Shown here piece after piece: positions 26,202 to 35,716 of a stretch of DNA of 64,000 nt. The notes under the pieces were generated by a model. The model had not been told where the DNA came from. It ran no database searches and was given only the letters and a program-made list of their open reading frames with translations. The position numbers and the translations under genes are program-made. Location: the NCBI GenBank assembly GCA_028687645.1, contig JAQTZQ010000002.1, positions 23,781-87,780 on the forward strand. The letters run 5' to 3'. Numbering within the stretch: the first letter of the stretch is position 1; each line of letters opens with the position of its first letter. This stretch comes from Rhodocyclaceae bacterium (lineage in GTDB: Bacteria > Pseudomonadota > Gammaproteobacteria > Burkholderiales > Rhodocyclaceae).

Positions 26202-28736
26202 ATGGCAACAAAGACCTCTCGATTCAGCCCGCTCAGTGGTGTGGCAATGCTCTTGCTCATTCTCGGCGCAGTCATGGCGCTTAATCTGTACCAGGAATGG
26301 CAGCGCACGCTGAAACGGGAACAAGACAAGCTCATCACCCAGGCTCGGGTTATTCAGATGAATATTGCCGATAACCTGCAATCTGTGAATGCTGTTCTTG
26401 TCGCCTTGAGTAATGATTCGTCGACACGCAAGGCCGATAGCGAGCTTAATCAGCATCTGCAACTTATCGGCCAAGCCATGCCAGCCATGCGAACACTGCT
26501 GGTCGTCGATGCCGAGGGTGTTATTCGTGCCTCAAATCGGAGCGAAGTGATTGGTAAGGATGTCAGTCATCGAGACTATTTCCAGGTACCGAAGAATCAT
26601 CCCCAGGCCGATACTTTCTATATCTCACCACCGTTTCGCACCTTGCTGGGTACATTTACCATCAATGTCACCCGCACCATGACGGGGCCAGACGGCAAAT
26701 TCATGGGAGTAGTTTCCGCCGGACTAGACCCTGCTTACTTCAGCACCCTGCTGGAGTCTGTGCGTTATGCCCCGGATATGTGGGTTGCCATCACCCACGA
26801 TGCTGGCGAAATTTTCATGACGCTCCCGGAGAAAGAAGGGGCGCTTGGCAAAAATCTTGCCCGAGCGGAGACCTTCTTCTCCCAACATCAGGCAAGTCGC
26901 AAAACAATCAGCACACACCAAGGCTTATCTTTCATCACCAATCAGCCGCAGATACTGATCTGGGCAACGGTTACCGCAAACAACATCAAGCAGGATCATC
27001 CGCTGTTGATTGCCGTGGCTCGCGATGATCTTGAGGTCTTTGCGGTTTGGCGTCGGGATGCCTTAATCCAGGGCGGCCTTTACGCAATCCTCGTTATCAG
27101 TCTGTTGCTCGGAGTTGTCCGATTGAACCGCAGCCAGCGCAAATTTGATCTCAAAGAGGAGGCGAGTGCCCAATCGCTGCATGAGAAAGTTCAAGAACTA
27201 GACATGATTCTTGACAACTCCAGCGTCGGAATCGCCTTTCTCAAGCGGCGGCGGATTCTTTGGCTAAACAAGCGGATGCTTGAAATGTTTGGCTACACGA
27301 TGGAAGAAACCCTGAATCAGACGACTGCGATGCTCTACCCCTCGCAGCAAGCTTACGAAGATTTTGGTCATTGTGCCTATGTGGAAATTACTGCCGGGCG
27401 GCGTTTTGCCGCCGAACTGCCAATGCGACGCCATGATGGGACAGCGATTTGGGTGCGTGTTTCCGGCCAATCAACCCCTAACGATTATTCTGCGGGTGAC
27501 AGTATTTGGGTGCTTGAGGACATTAGTGAACGCAAGAAACAAGAAGTTGAACTAGAAGGATACCGCGCCAATCTGGAAGACTTGGTCAAGGAAAGAACCA
27601 AGGCGCTGATGCAAACCGAGGCGCGTACCAGCCATATTCTGGATTCAAGTGCCGATGGCTTGTATGGAACGGATATGCAAGGCCGCATCACTTTCATCAA
27701 CCCTGCCGCTTGCAAGATGCTTGGCTACTCATCCGAGCAAGCGATCGGAAAGGATGCTCACCCCCTTTTCCATCACTCATACCCAGACGGAAAGCCTTAC
27801 CCAGAAATGTTTTGCCCCAACTTGGCTGCTTTGCAACAAGGCGAGGTCATACGCGTGGATAACGAGGTTTTTTGGCACGCCGATGGGCAGGCACTGCCGG
27901 TCATGTATAGCGTGCACCCGATGTGGCACGAAGGAAAAATCATCGGTGCCGTTACCAGTTTTGTAGACGTCAGCGTGCAGCGTGCAGCAGCCCAAGCGCG
28001 AGAGCAGGCCTTGATGGCAGCAGAGACGCTAGCACGGATGAGAAGTGAATTTTTGTCGAATGTAAGCCATGAGTTGCGCACGCCGCTGAATGGCATTCTT
28101 GGTTTTGCCAGTATTGGTTATCGCAATTATCAGAATGCCGACAAAGCACGCAATGCCTTTGCAAAAATTCAGGACTCTGGCAACCGTTTGTTTGAAGTGG
28201 TGAGCGATATTCTGGATTTTTCAGATATCGATACCGGCCAGCTAACCATCACGCAAACCAGGATTTCGCTATCTGAACTAATTGAACAAGTTGTTGAGGT
28301 GATTCATGATCGGGCACTCGCCAAGCATCTGGATTTGCTGTTAGATCTCTCACCGACCTTACCAAACGACTGCATTGGAGATCTCCTGCGCATTAAACAG
28401 GTACTGCTCAAGCTGTTATCGAATGCGGTCAAATTTACGGAAGCAGGCAGCGTGAGCTTATCAATCGCGCTGATCGGTGATCAATTGCAATTCCGGGTTA
28501 GCGATACGGGCATTGGCATCTCCAGCTCAGAATTGGAAGGCTTGTTTAATCCCTTCCAGCAGCTTGATGGCTCTGCCAGTAGAAAATTTGGCGGCACAGG
28601 GCTTGGCTTGGCCATCAGCCAACGACTAATAGAACTCATGGGTGGGGATATCCGCGTTGAAAGCCAGCCGGGTATCGGCACCGTCGTTGAATTTCACTTG
28701 CCCTACCTTAAAGCAGATCCTGAATTTTTCGCTTAG
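26202..28736 (+). CDS. Membrane sensor histidine kinase with Cache and two PAS domains
   Basis: 844 residues. Helix 1 (about 14-30) and helix 2 (about 288-308, YAILVISLLLGVVRL) flank a periplasmic double-Cache-like sensor (VVDAEGVIRASNRSEVIGKDVSHRDYF fragment). Two PAS domains follow (about 330-445 and 475-600), then HisKA with the phosphoacceptor in NVSHELRTPLNGILGF and a HATPase domain with N box NAVKF, G1 DTGIGIS and G2 GGTGLGLAIS. It ends there without a receiver, and no response regulator with a receiver is nearby, so it is an orphan kinase. The divergent PAS-LuxR protein is the only obvious partner, but it lacks the phosphoacceptor domain. Confidence 0.93.
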   Translation: MATKTSRFSPLSGVAMLLLILGAVMALNLYQEWQRTLKREQDKLITQARVIQMNIADNLQSVNAVLVALSNDSSTRKADSELNQHLQLIGQAMPAMRTLLVVDAEGVIRASNRSEVIGKDVSHRDYFQVPKNHPQADTFYISPPFRTLLGTFTINVTRTMTGPDGKFMGVVSAGLDPAYFSTLLESVRYAPDMWVAITHDAGEIFMTLPEKEGALGKNLARAETFFSQHQASRKTISTHQGLSFITNQPQILIWATVTANNIKQDHPLLIAVARDDLEVFAVWRRDALIQGGLYAILVISLLLGVVRLNRSQRKFDLKEEASAQSLHEKVQELDMILDNSSVGIAFLKRRRILWLNKRMLEMFGYTMEETLNQTTAMLYPSQQAYEDFGHCAYVEITAGRRFAAELPMRRHDGTAIWVRVSGQSTPNDYSAGDSIWVLEDISERKKQEVELEGYRANLEDLVKERTKALMQTEARTSHILDSSADGLYGTDMQGRITFINPAACKMLGYSSEQAIGKDAHPLFHHSYPDGKPYPEMFCPNLAALQQGEVIRVDNEVFWHADGQALPVMYSVHPMWHEGKIIGAVTSFVDVSVQRAAAQAREQALMAAETLARMRSEFLSNVSHELRTPLNGILGFASIGYRNYQNADKARNAFAKIQDSGNRLFEVVSDILDFSDIDTGQLTITQTRISLSELIEQVVEVIHDRALAKHLDLLLDLSPTLPNDCIGDLLRIKQVLLKLLSNAVKFTEAGSVSLSIALIGDQLQFRVSDTGIGISSSELEGLFNPFQQLDGSASRKFGGTGLGLAISQRLIELMGGDIRVESQPGIGTVVEFHLPYLKADPEFFA

Positions 28737-28763
28737 CCCTGTTTCTCATTGCTGGCGTGGTGC

Positions 28764-29582
28764 TCAGCGCAGGTTGAGCACCTGCAAAATCGTCGTCGAG
28801 ATTTCTTCAATCGATTTGCTCGACGAATCAAGCCAGCGTATTCCTTCCCGCCGCATCATTTTTTCCGCTTCGGCGATTTCGTAGCGGCAGTTGGCCAGCG
28901 CGGCATATTTGCTGCCGGCGCGGCGTTCTTCGCGGATGGCATGGAGGCGGGCCGGTTGGATGGTCAAGCCAAATAATTTGCTGCGATGTTTTTCCAGCGT
29001 ACTTGGCAGGCAACCGCGATCGAAGTCTTCGGGAATGAGGGGGAAGTTGGAGACTTTCAGGCCAAATTGCATGGCCAGATAAAGCGAGGTTGGGGTTTTG
29101 CCGCAGCGTGATACGGCGACCAGAATCACGTCTGAGGCGGCTAGGTCGCTATCGGTAATTCCGTCATCGTGGGCCAGGGTGTAGTTGATCGCTTCGATGC
29201 GTTTTTTGTAGTCGGTGCTATCGGTCGCATCCCGCGAGCGGCCAACGGTATGGGTTGATTTGGCCCCTAGCTCTTTTTCCAGCGGTGCCAGAAAACTTTC
29301 GAAAAACGACACGTTGTAGCCATCGGCTTGATGAACAATCTCGGCGTGTTTCTGATTCACCAGCGTGGTGAACACAATCGGCCGGATGCCGTCCATTTCG
29401 GCTTGGGCGTTGATGCGGGCGAGCGCTTCACGCGCTTTGTCCACGTCGTCGAGAAAGGGAATGCGGATGTGTTTGAATTCGACGTTTTCGAATTGACTCA
29501 ACAGGCTGTGACCCAGCGCTTCGGCGGTGAGGCCGGTGCTGTCGGAAACGAAAAATACGGTACGGGCAATAGGATTAGGCAT
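28764..29582 (-). CDS. ppsR: PEP synthase regulatory protein (kinase/pyrophosphorylase)
   Basis: 272 residues. PSRP proteins (DUF299) inactivate PEP synthase by ADP-dependent phosphorylation of a threonine and reactivate it by Pi-dependent removal. The N-terminal [20 protein letters not shown] and the P-loop-like [17 protein letters not shown] with NFPLIPEDF are family hallmarks. Its target ppsA lies about 10 kb away in this window, and ppc is directly upstream on the same strand (8-bp gap), so C3/C4 flux genes are grouped. Confidence 0.95.
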   Translation of the reverse strand: MPNPIARTVFFVSDSTGLTAEALGHSLLSQFENVEFKHIRIPFLDDVDKAREALARINAQAEMDGIRPIVFTTLVNQKHAEIVHQADGYNVSFFESFLAPLEKELGAKSTHTVGRSRDATDSTDYKKRIEAINYTLAHDDGITDSDLAASDVILVAVSRCGKTPTSLYLAMQFGLKVSNFPLIPEDFDRGCLPSTLEKHRSKLFGLTIQPARLHAIREERRAGSKYAALANCRYEIAEAEKMMRREGIRWLDSSSKSIEEISTTILQVLNLR

Positions 29583-29590
29583 CCCTCATT

Positions 29591-32434
29591 TTATCCGCTA
29601 TTTCTCAGCCCGGAAGCCACGCCATTGATGGAAAGATGGATGCCGCGCGCCACGCGTTCGTCAGTTTCGCCGGCACGATGGCGCTTGAGCAGTTCGACCT
29701 GCAAATGGTTGAGTGGGTCGATATAAGGCGAACGCAGTTGCAGCGAACGCTTGAGCATGGGGTTGTCGGCGAGGAAATCGTCCTGTTCGAGAATGGCCAG
29801 CAGGTGCTTTTTGGTCAGCGCCCATTCGGTCTTGATCTGGCTGAAAATGCGTTCACGCAGGCCGGCATCTTCGACCAATTCTGCATAACGCGAGGCGATG
29901 GCGAGGTCGGTTTTGGCCAGCACCATGTCCATGTTCGAGAGCAGGCTTTGGAAGAACGGCCAGGCTTTGACCATGCGGCGCAGGGTGGTCAGGCCGTCAG
30001 AATTTGCCGCTAAATAGCCGTCGACCGCAGCACCGAAGCCGTACCAGCCGGGCAGCATCAGGCGGCATTGCGCCCAGGAGAAAACCCAGGGAATGGCGCG
30101 CAGGTCTTCGATGCGCTCCGAGGCTTTGCGCGAGGCGGGGCGGCTGCCGATGTTGAGCAGGGCGATTTCGGAAACCACCGTCGATTGACGGAAATAGGTG
30201 GTGAAGCCCGGCGTTTCATAAACCAAACCGCGATAGGCGTTGAAGGCACGCAGCGAAAGTTCGTCCATCACGGCGTGGAACTGCTCGGCGGGTTCGACCT
30301 TGTTTTCGTGGTCGGTCAGGCTAGCTTCGAGCGTCGCGGCGAGTAGCACTTCGAGGTTGCGACGACCGGTGTCGGCGTTGCCGTATTTGGTCGAAATGAC
30401 TTCGCCCTGTTCAGTCAGGCGGATCTGGCCGGAAACGGCGCCAGCCGGCTGGGCCAGGATGGCGTGATAGGTCGGGCCACCACCGCGACCCACCGAGCCG
30501 CCACGACCGTGGAACAGGCGCAGGCGAACGCCGTGCTGCTTGAAGACCTGGGCCAGTTCAATCTCGGCTTTGTAGAGTTCCCAGCCGGAAGTCAGGAAAC
30601 CGCCGTCTTTGTTGGAGTCGGAATAGCCGAGCATGACTTCGTGTTCGTTGCCGAGGCCAGCGATCAGTTCGCGATAGGCCGGGATGGCGAAGATGGCGGC
30701 CATGGTGGCGGCGCTCTTTTGTAGGTCTTCGATGGTTTCGAAGAGGGGGATGATGTTGACGTCCAGGCGTGGCTGGCGAGACCCATCCCCACCCCGGCCC
30801 TCCCCTTGAAGGGGAGGGAGAGTATTTTTCCCGCCTTCACCCCCTTGAAGGGGAGGGAGTGAGGGCAATAGCAAGCCGGATTCTTTGAGCAGCAGCGCCA
30901 GTTCGAGCAAATCTGAGACGCCATCGGTCTTGGAGATGATGAAATTCGGCAGGGCCTCGACGCCATATTTTTGGCGCAACTCACGCGCCGCGAAGAAGAT
31001 GGCGAGTTCGCCCTGCGTTTCTTCGGAATAGCTTAAATAAGGCGAATACAGTGGGCGCGGGGTGCTGATTTCGGCAATCAACAGATTGTTACGGTCAACC
31101 TCGGAAAGCGCCTCATAATTTGGGCAACGACCGGCGGCAGCGAGCAATTCTGCGACGCTGCGGGCATGGACCTCAGAGTTTTGGCGCAGATCAATCGGTG
31201 CCAGATGAAAGCCAAAAATCTGCACGCCACGCAGCAAGCGGCGCAAACGGCCACCGGCCAGATTGGCGCTACCGTTGAGTTTGAGTGAGTTGGCCAGCAC
31301 CTTGAGGTCGCGGCGCAGGTCGTCGGATGCGGCATAAGCTTCGGCGTGGCCGATTTCATGGCGCAGCGGCTCAACTTTGTCCAGCGCCCTGGCGGTTGCC
31401 GCGACCCGGGCGTAGATGCCGGATAAAGCCTGGCGATACGGCTCATCGGCGCGTTGTGGGGAATGGTCAGTGGAGTGCTCGGCGAGCGCCAGCAAGTCGG
31501 GTGTGACCTTGATGAGCAAATTGGATAGGGGCAATTCGCCGCCCAGCTCGTGGATTTCTTCAAGGTAATAATTGAGCGCGGCGGAGGATTGCAAACGCAG
31601 GGTTTCGCGCAGGATTTCAGCGGTCACGAAAGGGTTGCCATCGCGGTCGCCGCCGATCCAGCTACCAACACGGAAGAAGGGTGGCAGCGCCCAGATTTTT
31701 TCCGGGTAGCGTTTTTGTAGCTGTTGCGTGGCCTGAATGTAAAGGCGTGGCAACTCGGTAAAAAAGGTTTCCTTGAAATAGGTGATACCGTTTTTGACCT
31801 CATCGAGCACCTTGAGACGCACCGGGCGCAGCATGCGCGACTGCCATAAAGTCAGGATGGAATTGGCGATCCCGAGGTCGTTTTCGGCTGATTCTTCCGG
31901 CGTCATTTGCAGGCGCTCGCGTTGGTCGAGCAGACGGGCGATATCGCGGTGATTGCGGATCAGGCTCTGACGCTGAACTTCAGTTGGGTGTGCGGTGAGC
32001 ACCGGAGCAACGACGGCGTGGGCGAAAAAGTCGGCAATCGCCTCCGGCGAGACGGCTGCGGTCAACAGGGAATCCAGGGCAAAAATCAAACTGCCTTCGC
32101 GCGGCGGCGAGCCGACCAGATCGTGGGCACGGCGACGGCGGATGTGGTGCTCGTCTTCAGCGATATTGGTCAGTTGTAAAAAGTAGCTAAAGGCACGCAC
32201 CACAGCCTGCGTGGTGTCACGCGGCAACGGGTCAAGCAGGGCGGCAAGCTCGCTGCGTGCGCTCTGGTCGCCATCACGGGCAAAACGCACCGCCGTTTGG
32301 CGCACGCGCTCGATAATCTCAAAAACCGCTTCGCCTTCTTGCTCGCGCACCGTATCGCCGAGGATGCGGCCAAGGTGTCTGATGTCGTTGCGCAGCGGTT
32401 CGTCTTTGTTGCTATCGAGCGCGTTGTCTAACAT
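29591..32434 (-). CDS. ppc: Phosphoenolpyruvate carboxylase (with repeat-derived insertion)
   Basis: 947 residues, somewhat longer than usual. It carboxylates PEP to oxaloacetate, replenishing the TCA cycle. Catalytic regions are intact: VLTAHPTEVQRQSL (active His, about 150), FHGRGGSVGRGGGPTYHAI and GYSDSNKDGGFLTSGWELY. The extra length comes mostly from about 33 residues of low-complexity sequence (LPPLQGGEGG, then LPPLQGEGRGGD) inserted in frame before LDVNIIPLFETIEDL. It is encoded by a palindromic repeat and probably loops out of the fold. The start codon directly abuts the uspA stop. Confidence 0.96.
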   Translation of the reverse strand: MLDNALDSNKDEPLRNDIRHLGRILGDTVREQEGEAVFEIIERVRQTAVRFARDGDQSARSELAALLDPLPRDTTQAVVRAFSYFLQLTNIAEDEHHIRRRRAHDLVGSPPREGSLIFALDSLLTAAVSPEAIADFFAHAVVAPVLTAHPTEVQRQSLIRNHRDIARLLDQRERLQMTPEESAENDLGIANSILTLWQSRMLRPVRLKVLDEVKNGITYFKETFFTELPRLYIQATQQLQKRYPEKIWALPPFFRVGSWIGGDRDGNPFVTAEILRETLRLQSSAALNYYLEEIHELGGELPLSNLLIKVTPDLLALAEHSTDHSPQRADEPYRQALSGIYARVAATARALDKVEPLRHEIGHAEAYAASDDLRRDLKVLANSLKLNGSANLAGGRLRRLLRGVQIFGFHLAPIDLRQNSEVHARSVAELLAAAGRCPNYEALSEVDRNNLLIAEISTPRPLYSPYLSYSEETQGELAIFFAARELRQKYGVEALPNFIISKTDGVSDLLELALLLKESGLLLPSLPPLQGGEGGKNTLPPLQGEGRGGDGSRQPRLDVNIIPLFETIEDLQKSAATMAAIFAIPAYRELIAGLGNEHEVMLGYSDSNKDGGFLTSGWELYKAEIELAQVFKQHGVRLRLFHGRGGSVGRGGGPTYHAILAQPAGAVSGQIRLTEQGEVISTKYGNADTGRRNLEVLLAATLEASLTDHENKVEPAEQFHAVMDELSLRAFNAYRGLVYETPGFTTYFRQSTVVSEIALLNIGSRPASRKASERIEDLRAIPWVFSWAQCRLMLPGWYGFGAAVDGYLAANSDGLTTLRRMVKAWPFFQSLLSNMDMVLAKTDLAIASRYAELVEDAGLRERIFSQIKTEWALTKKHLLAILEQDDFLADNPMLKRSLQLRSPYIDPLNHLQVELLKRHRAGETDERVARGIHLSINGVASGLRNSG
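30798..30859. repeat. GC-rich palindromic repeat pair inside ppc
   Basis: The 19-mer CCCCTTGAAGGGGAGGGAG occurs at 30802-30820 and again at 30841-30859, exactly 39 bp (13 codons) apart. The first copy is part of a 21-bp perfect palindrome with arms CCCTCCCCTT and AAGGGGAGGG. It looks like a small intergenic (REP/MITE-like) element that landed in the gene in frame. Similar LPPLQGEG peptides are seen in other proteobacterial proteins; that comparison is from memory. Confidence 0.75.
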
Positions 32435-32881
32435 TTAGTGCTTTCTGACGAGGAGTACGGAGGCGTCGGAAATTCTAGCAAGCTGTTCTGCGACGGAGCC
32501 CAAAATAAATGTCGCCAGGCCACGCTGGCCGTGGCGGCCGATGATGATCAACTCGACGCCGAGTTCTTTGGCTTTATCAGCAATCGTTTCCGAAATGCGG
32601 CGCTTGAAGGCTTCCAGCAAAATAACCTCGGCATCAATTCCTTCTGCCGTTTGCAACGCTTCAGCGAGCAATTGGCGACCAGCCGCGCAAAGGGTGGTTG
32701 CGGCATCGTCTGAGCTACCCATGTCAAGCTTGGCATGGCCGTGCATGTTGAGCAAAATTTCATCCACAACATGGGTGATGAAGAGCTTGGCATTACTGGC
32801 TTTGGCAATATGAATGGCCTCAGCCAGCGCGCTGCGGGAGGTTTCGCTATCGTCGATGGCAACCAGAATTTTTTTGTACAT
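32435..32881 (-). CDS. Universal stress protein, UspA family
   Basis: 148 residues, start MYKKILVAIDDSETSRSALAEA. The ATP-binding pattern GRHGQRGLATFILGSVAEQL is present, so it is probably of the nucleotide-binding class. UspA proteins accumulate under stasis and stress; a specific role is not known. It ends exactly where ppc begins and follows dld by 72 bp. Confidence 0.93.
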   Translation of the reverse strand: MYKKILVAIDDSETSRSALAEAIHIAKASNAKLFITHVVDEILLNMHGHAKLDMGSSDDAATTLCAAGRQLLAEALQTAEGIDAEVILLEAFKRRISETIADKAKELGVELIIIGRHGQRGLATFILGSVAEQLARISDASVLLVRKH

Positions 32882-32953
32882 GATGACTTCCTTGGATTTT
32901 AAGAATGGGCGTAGCTTAGCAATTGGCCGAGGATTCGGCAGTTAGGGAAATCC

Positions 32954-35716
32954 TCAACAAGTTTGTTGCGGTCGACTGCATTTTTCGAGCAAATAAGCGA
33001 TTGACTGGTAGGTGATCCCGGTCTCGGCGGTTAACCCGATTTCGCAGGTACGGTTGGTTGAAACGCCACAGGCACAGCCTGACGGCAGTTCGTTGTGTAT
33101 TTTGCGCAGAGCGTGTTGATTGAGTTCCGGCACGATAAAGCCGCGATCACCGGCAAAGCCGCAGCAGGTAACGCCGGCTGGTTCGATAATTTGCTCGACG
33201 CAAGCGGCGAGCAGTGTTTTTAACTTGGCATCCGAACCGGTACGTTTGACACTGCAATTAACGTGCAGCGCGATGGGCCCGGCTTCTTTTTGGATCATCA
33301 GGCGCGGCAGCAAGGCGTCGTGGGCGAATTCATGGAAATCATAAAGTTTCAGACGACCGGCCAGGTGTTTCTGCATGCGTACCGAACAGGCGCTGCCGTC
33401 CATGATGACCGGGTAACGGCCATTGTCGCTGGCCTTGATCAGCACTGCTTCCAGGGTGTTGGACATCGCCTCGGCTTCTTCTGCCATGCCTTTGCTGGAG
33501 AGCATTTGGCCGCAGCAGAGTTTGTCGAAACCTTCCGGCAAAATTGGCGCATAGCCGGCGCGAATCAGCAGCTCGCTGATAACGTCACCGAGTTGCGCTT
33601 CGCCGGGCGTTGAAGGGCCGAAGATGCGGCCACCACAAGTCGGGAAATAGACCACCGGGTCGCCTTTGGCTGAACGCGCCAGCGGCACTTTGCCGGCGTG
33701 CGGCATGTTTTTCTTCCAGGCGCCGGCGGAAATTCGTCCGAGAAAATTGTCGCCCAGCACGCCGGAAACAGCATGGCCCATTTTCAGGCCAAGCCGTGAG
33801 GCGTTAGCCAGGGTGCCAAAATTATTGCCGGTCCAGGCGTTGACCGCGCGCGTTGTATCGCCGAGTTTGCGCCCACGCAGGCGGCGGGTCATTTCTCCGG
33901 TGTCGATACCGACCGGGCAGGCGGTCGAGCAGAGGCCACAGCCGGCACAGGTGTCGAGGCCCATGTAGGCATAATCTACCGCCACCTGGCCAGCTGGTTC
34001 GCCATTGGCGGCGCGCCGTGCCAACTCGCGGACGCTGGTAATGCGTTGGCGTGGGCTGAGAGTCAGGCCATGCGAGGGGCACAGCGGTTCGCAGAAACCA
34101 CATTCAATACAGCGGTCGACAATATCTTCCGCCGCTGGCATGGGCTTGAGGTTTTCAAGGTGGGCGTGCGGGTTGTCATTGAGAATAACGCCGGGGTTGA
34201 GCAGCTTTTCCGGGTCGAAGAGATGCTTGATCTTGCGCATCAGGTCGGCGGCTTCCTTGCCCCATTCCATCTCGACAAAGGGCGCCATGTTACGACCGGT
34301 GCCGTGTTCGGCCTTCAATGAACCGTCGTATTTGGTGACAACCAGTTCGGCGATATCTTCCATAAATCGGGCGTAGCGGTCAATTTCGCTTTGGTCACCA
34401 AAATCCTGGGTGAAGACGAAGTGGACGTTGCCTTCAAGCGCATGGCCAAAAATGATCGCTTCGTGATAACCATGGTGGCGCAGCAGTGCCTGCAAATCCA
34501 GGACGGCATCGGCCAGCGAGGTGATCGGGAAAGCGACGTCTTCAATAATCACCGTGGTGCCGGTACGGCGCATGGCACCCACGGATGGAAAGGTGCCTTT
34601 ACGGACTTTCCAGTACATCTCGCAAGTGGCTGGATCGGTCGAAAACACCATCGGCTCAACCGTGGTAACACCTTGCATGGCGGCATGAACCAAAGAAATC
34701 CGCTCATTTAGGCCGTCGACCGTATCAGAACGCACTTCGATCAGCAGGGCGGCGGCTTCCTCGCCAAGTTGGCGCATGATGGCCGGTAGCCCCGGCTTGT
34801 TTTCAACCGAGTGCAGGGCAGGGCGGTCGAGCAGTTCGACGGCAGATACCGGCTGCGGTTTGAGGCGAATGACGGCTTCGCAGGCGGTGCGAATATCCGG
34901 AAAAAACACCAGCGCGCTGGCTTTGAAGGGATCTTCAACGACCGTGTTGTAGGTGATGCGTGAGATAAAGCCGAGCGTGCCTTCCGAGCCGATCATCAGG
35001 TGCGACAGAATATCGATGGGGTCTTCGTAATCCACCAGCGCGTTGAGGCTGTAACCGGTGGTGTTCTTGATCTTGAACTTGCGCCGGATGCGTTCAGCGA
35101 GTACGGCATTCTCCCGCGTATCGCGGCCAAGACGCTCCAACTCGCCGAGCAATACGGCATGACTGTGCGAGAAGGCATCAACGCTGAGTGGATCTTCGGT
35201 GTCGAGCAAACTGCCATCGGCGAGCATGACGCGCAGGCCGGCCAGGGTGCGATAGCTGTTCTGCGCCGTACCGCAACACATGCCGGAGGCGTTGTTGGCA
35301 GCAATGCCGCCAATTTTGCAGGCATTGATCGAGGCTGGATCAGGACCGATTTTTTTACCGTGCGGGGCAAGTCGGCGATTGACTTCGCCACCGATGATGC
35401 CGGGGCCGACTTTGACCTTGCTGGCATCGGCATTTAGCTCGTAAGTGGCGAAACTTTCACCAATCAGCGCCAGCACGCCGTTGCTGATCGCCTGCCCGGA
35501 AAGGCTGGTACCAGCGGCGCGGAAGGTCACCGGGCGCTGGTTGGCCTTGGCTGCGGTCAACACCGATTTCAGGTCATTTTCTGTTTCGATAATGGCGATG
35601 ACTTCAGGCGTCAGCCGATAAAAACTGGCGTCGGTGCCATAAGCCAGGAGACGCAGTTCGTCAGTGATGACCTGATGCGCAGGCAGCACCTGCTTTAACG
35701 AATCGACAACACTCAT
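32954..35716 (-). CDS. dld: FAD/Fe-S D-lactate dehydrogenase (Dld-II type)
   Basis: About 920 residues from ATG 35716 (MSVVDSLKQVLPAHQVITDE), which overlaps the lutB stop as ATGA; the track's longer start at 35812 lies inside lutB. The N-terminal FAD-binding PCMH domain (VTFRAAGTSLSGQA, about 75) and FAD-oxidase C domain are fused to two 4Fe-4S motifs (CIECGFCEPLCPSHG; CAGCGLCSTACPVG) and CCG-type cysteine domains (CCGQMLSSKG, CCGFAGDRGF). This architecture matches the respiratory D-lactate dehydrogenase found next to lldEFG in Shewanella. D-2-hydroxyglutarate or glycolate are alternative substrates. Its place in the lut operon favours lactate. Confidence 0.9.
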   Translation of the reverse strand: MSVVDSLKQVLPAHQVITDELRLLAYGTDASFYRLTPEVIAIIETENDLKSVLTAAKANQRPVTFRAAGTSLSGQAISNGVLALIGESFATYELNADASKVKVGPGIIGGEVNRRLAPHGKKIGPDPASINACKIGGIAANNASGMCCGTAQNSYRTLAGLRVMLADGSLLDTEDPLSVDAFSHSHAVLLGELERLGRDTRENAVLAERIRRKFKIKNTTGYSLNALVDYEDPIDILSHLMIGSEGTLGFISRITYNTVVEDPFKASALVFFPDIRTACEAVIRLKPQPVSAVELLDRPALHSVENKPGLPAIMRQLGEEAAALLIEVRSDTVDGLNERISLVHAAMQGVTTVEPMVFSTDPATCEMYWKVRKGTFPSVGAMRRTGTTVIIEDVAFPITSLADAVLDLQALLRHHGYHEAIIFGHALEGNVHFVFTQDFGDQSEIDRYARFMEDIAELVVTKYDGSLKAEHGTGRNMAPFVEMEWGKEAADLMRKIKHLFDPEKLLNPGVILNDNPHAHLENLKPMPAAEDIVDRCIECGFCEPLCPSHGLTLSPRQRITSVRELARRAANGEPAGQVAVDYAYMGLDTCAGCGLCSTACPVGIDTGEMTRRLRGRKLGDTTRAVNAWTGNNFGTLANASRLGLKMGHAVSGVLGDNFLGRISAGAWKKNMPHAGKVPLARSAKGDPVVYFPTCGGRIFGPSTPGEAQLGDVISELLIRAGYAPILPEGFDKLCCGQMLSSKGMAEEAEAMSNTLEAVLIKASDNGRYPVIMDGSACSVRMQKHLAGRLKLYDFHEFAHDALLPRLMIQKEAGPIALHVNCSVKRTGSDAKLKTLLAACVEQIIEPAGVTCCGFAGDRGFIVPELNQHALRKIHNELPSGCACGVSTNRTCEIGLTAETGITYQSIAYLLEKCSRPQQTC

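Noticed and set aside
30798-30859. CRISPR repeats
   Set aside because: Only two copies, palindromic and in a coding frame; no spacers or cas genes.
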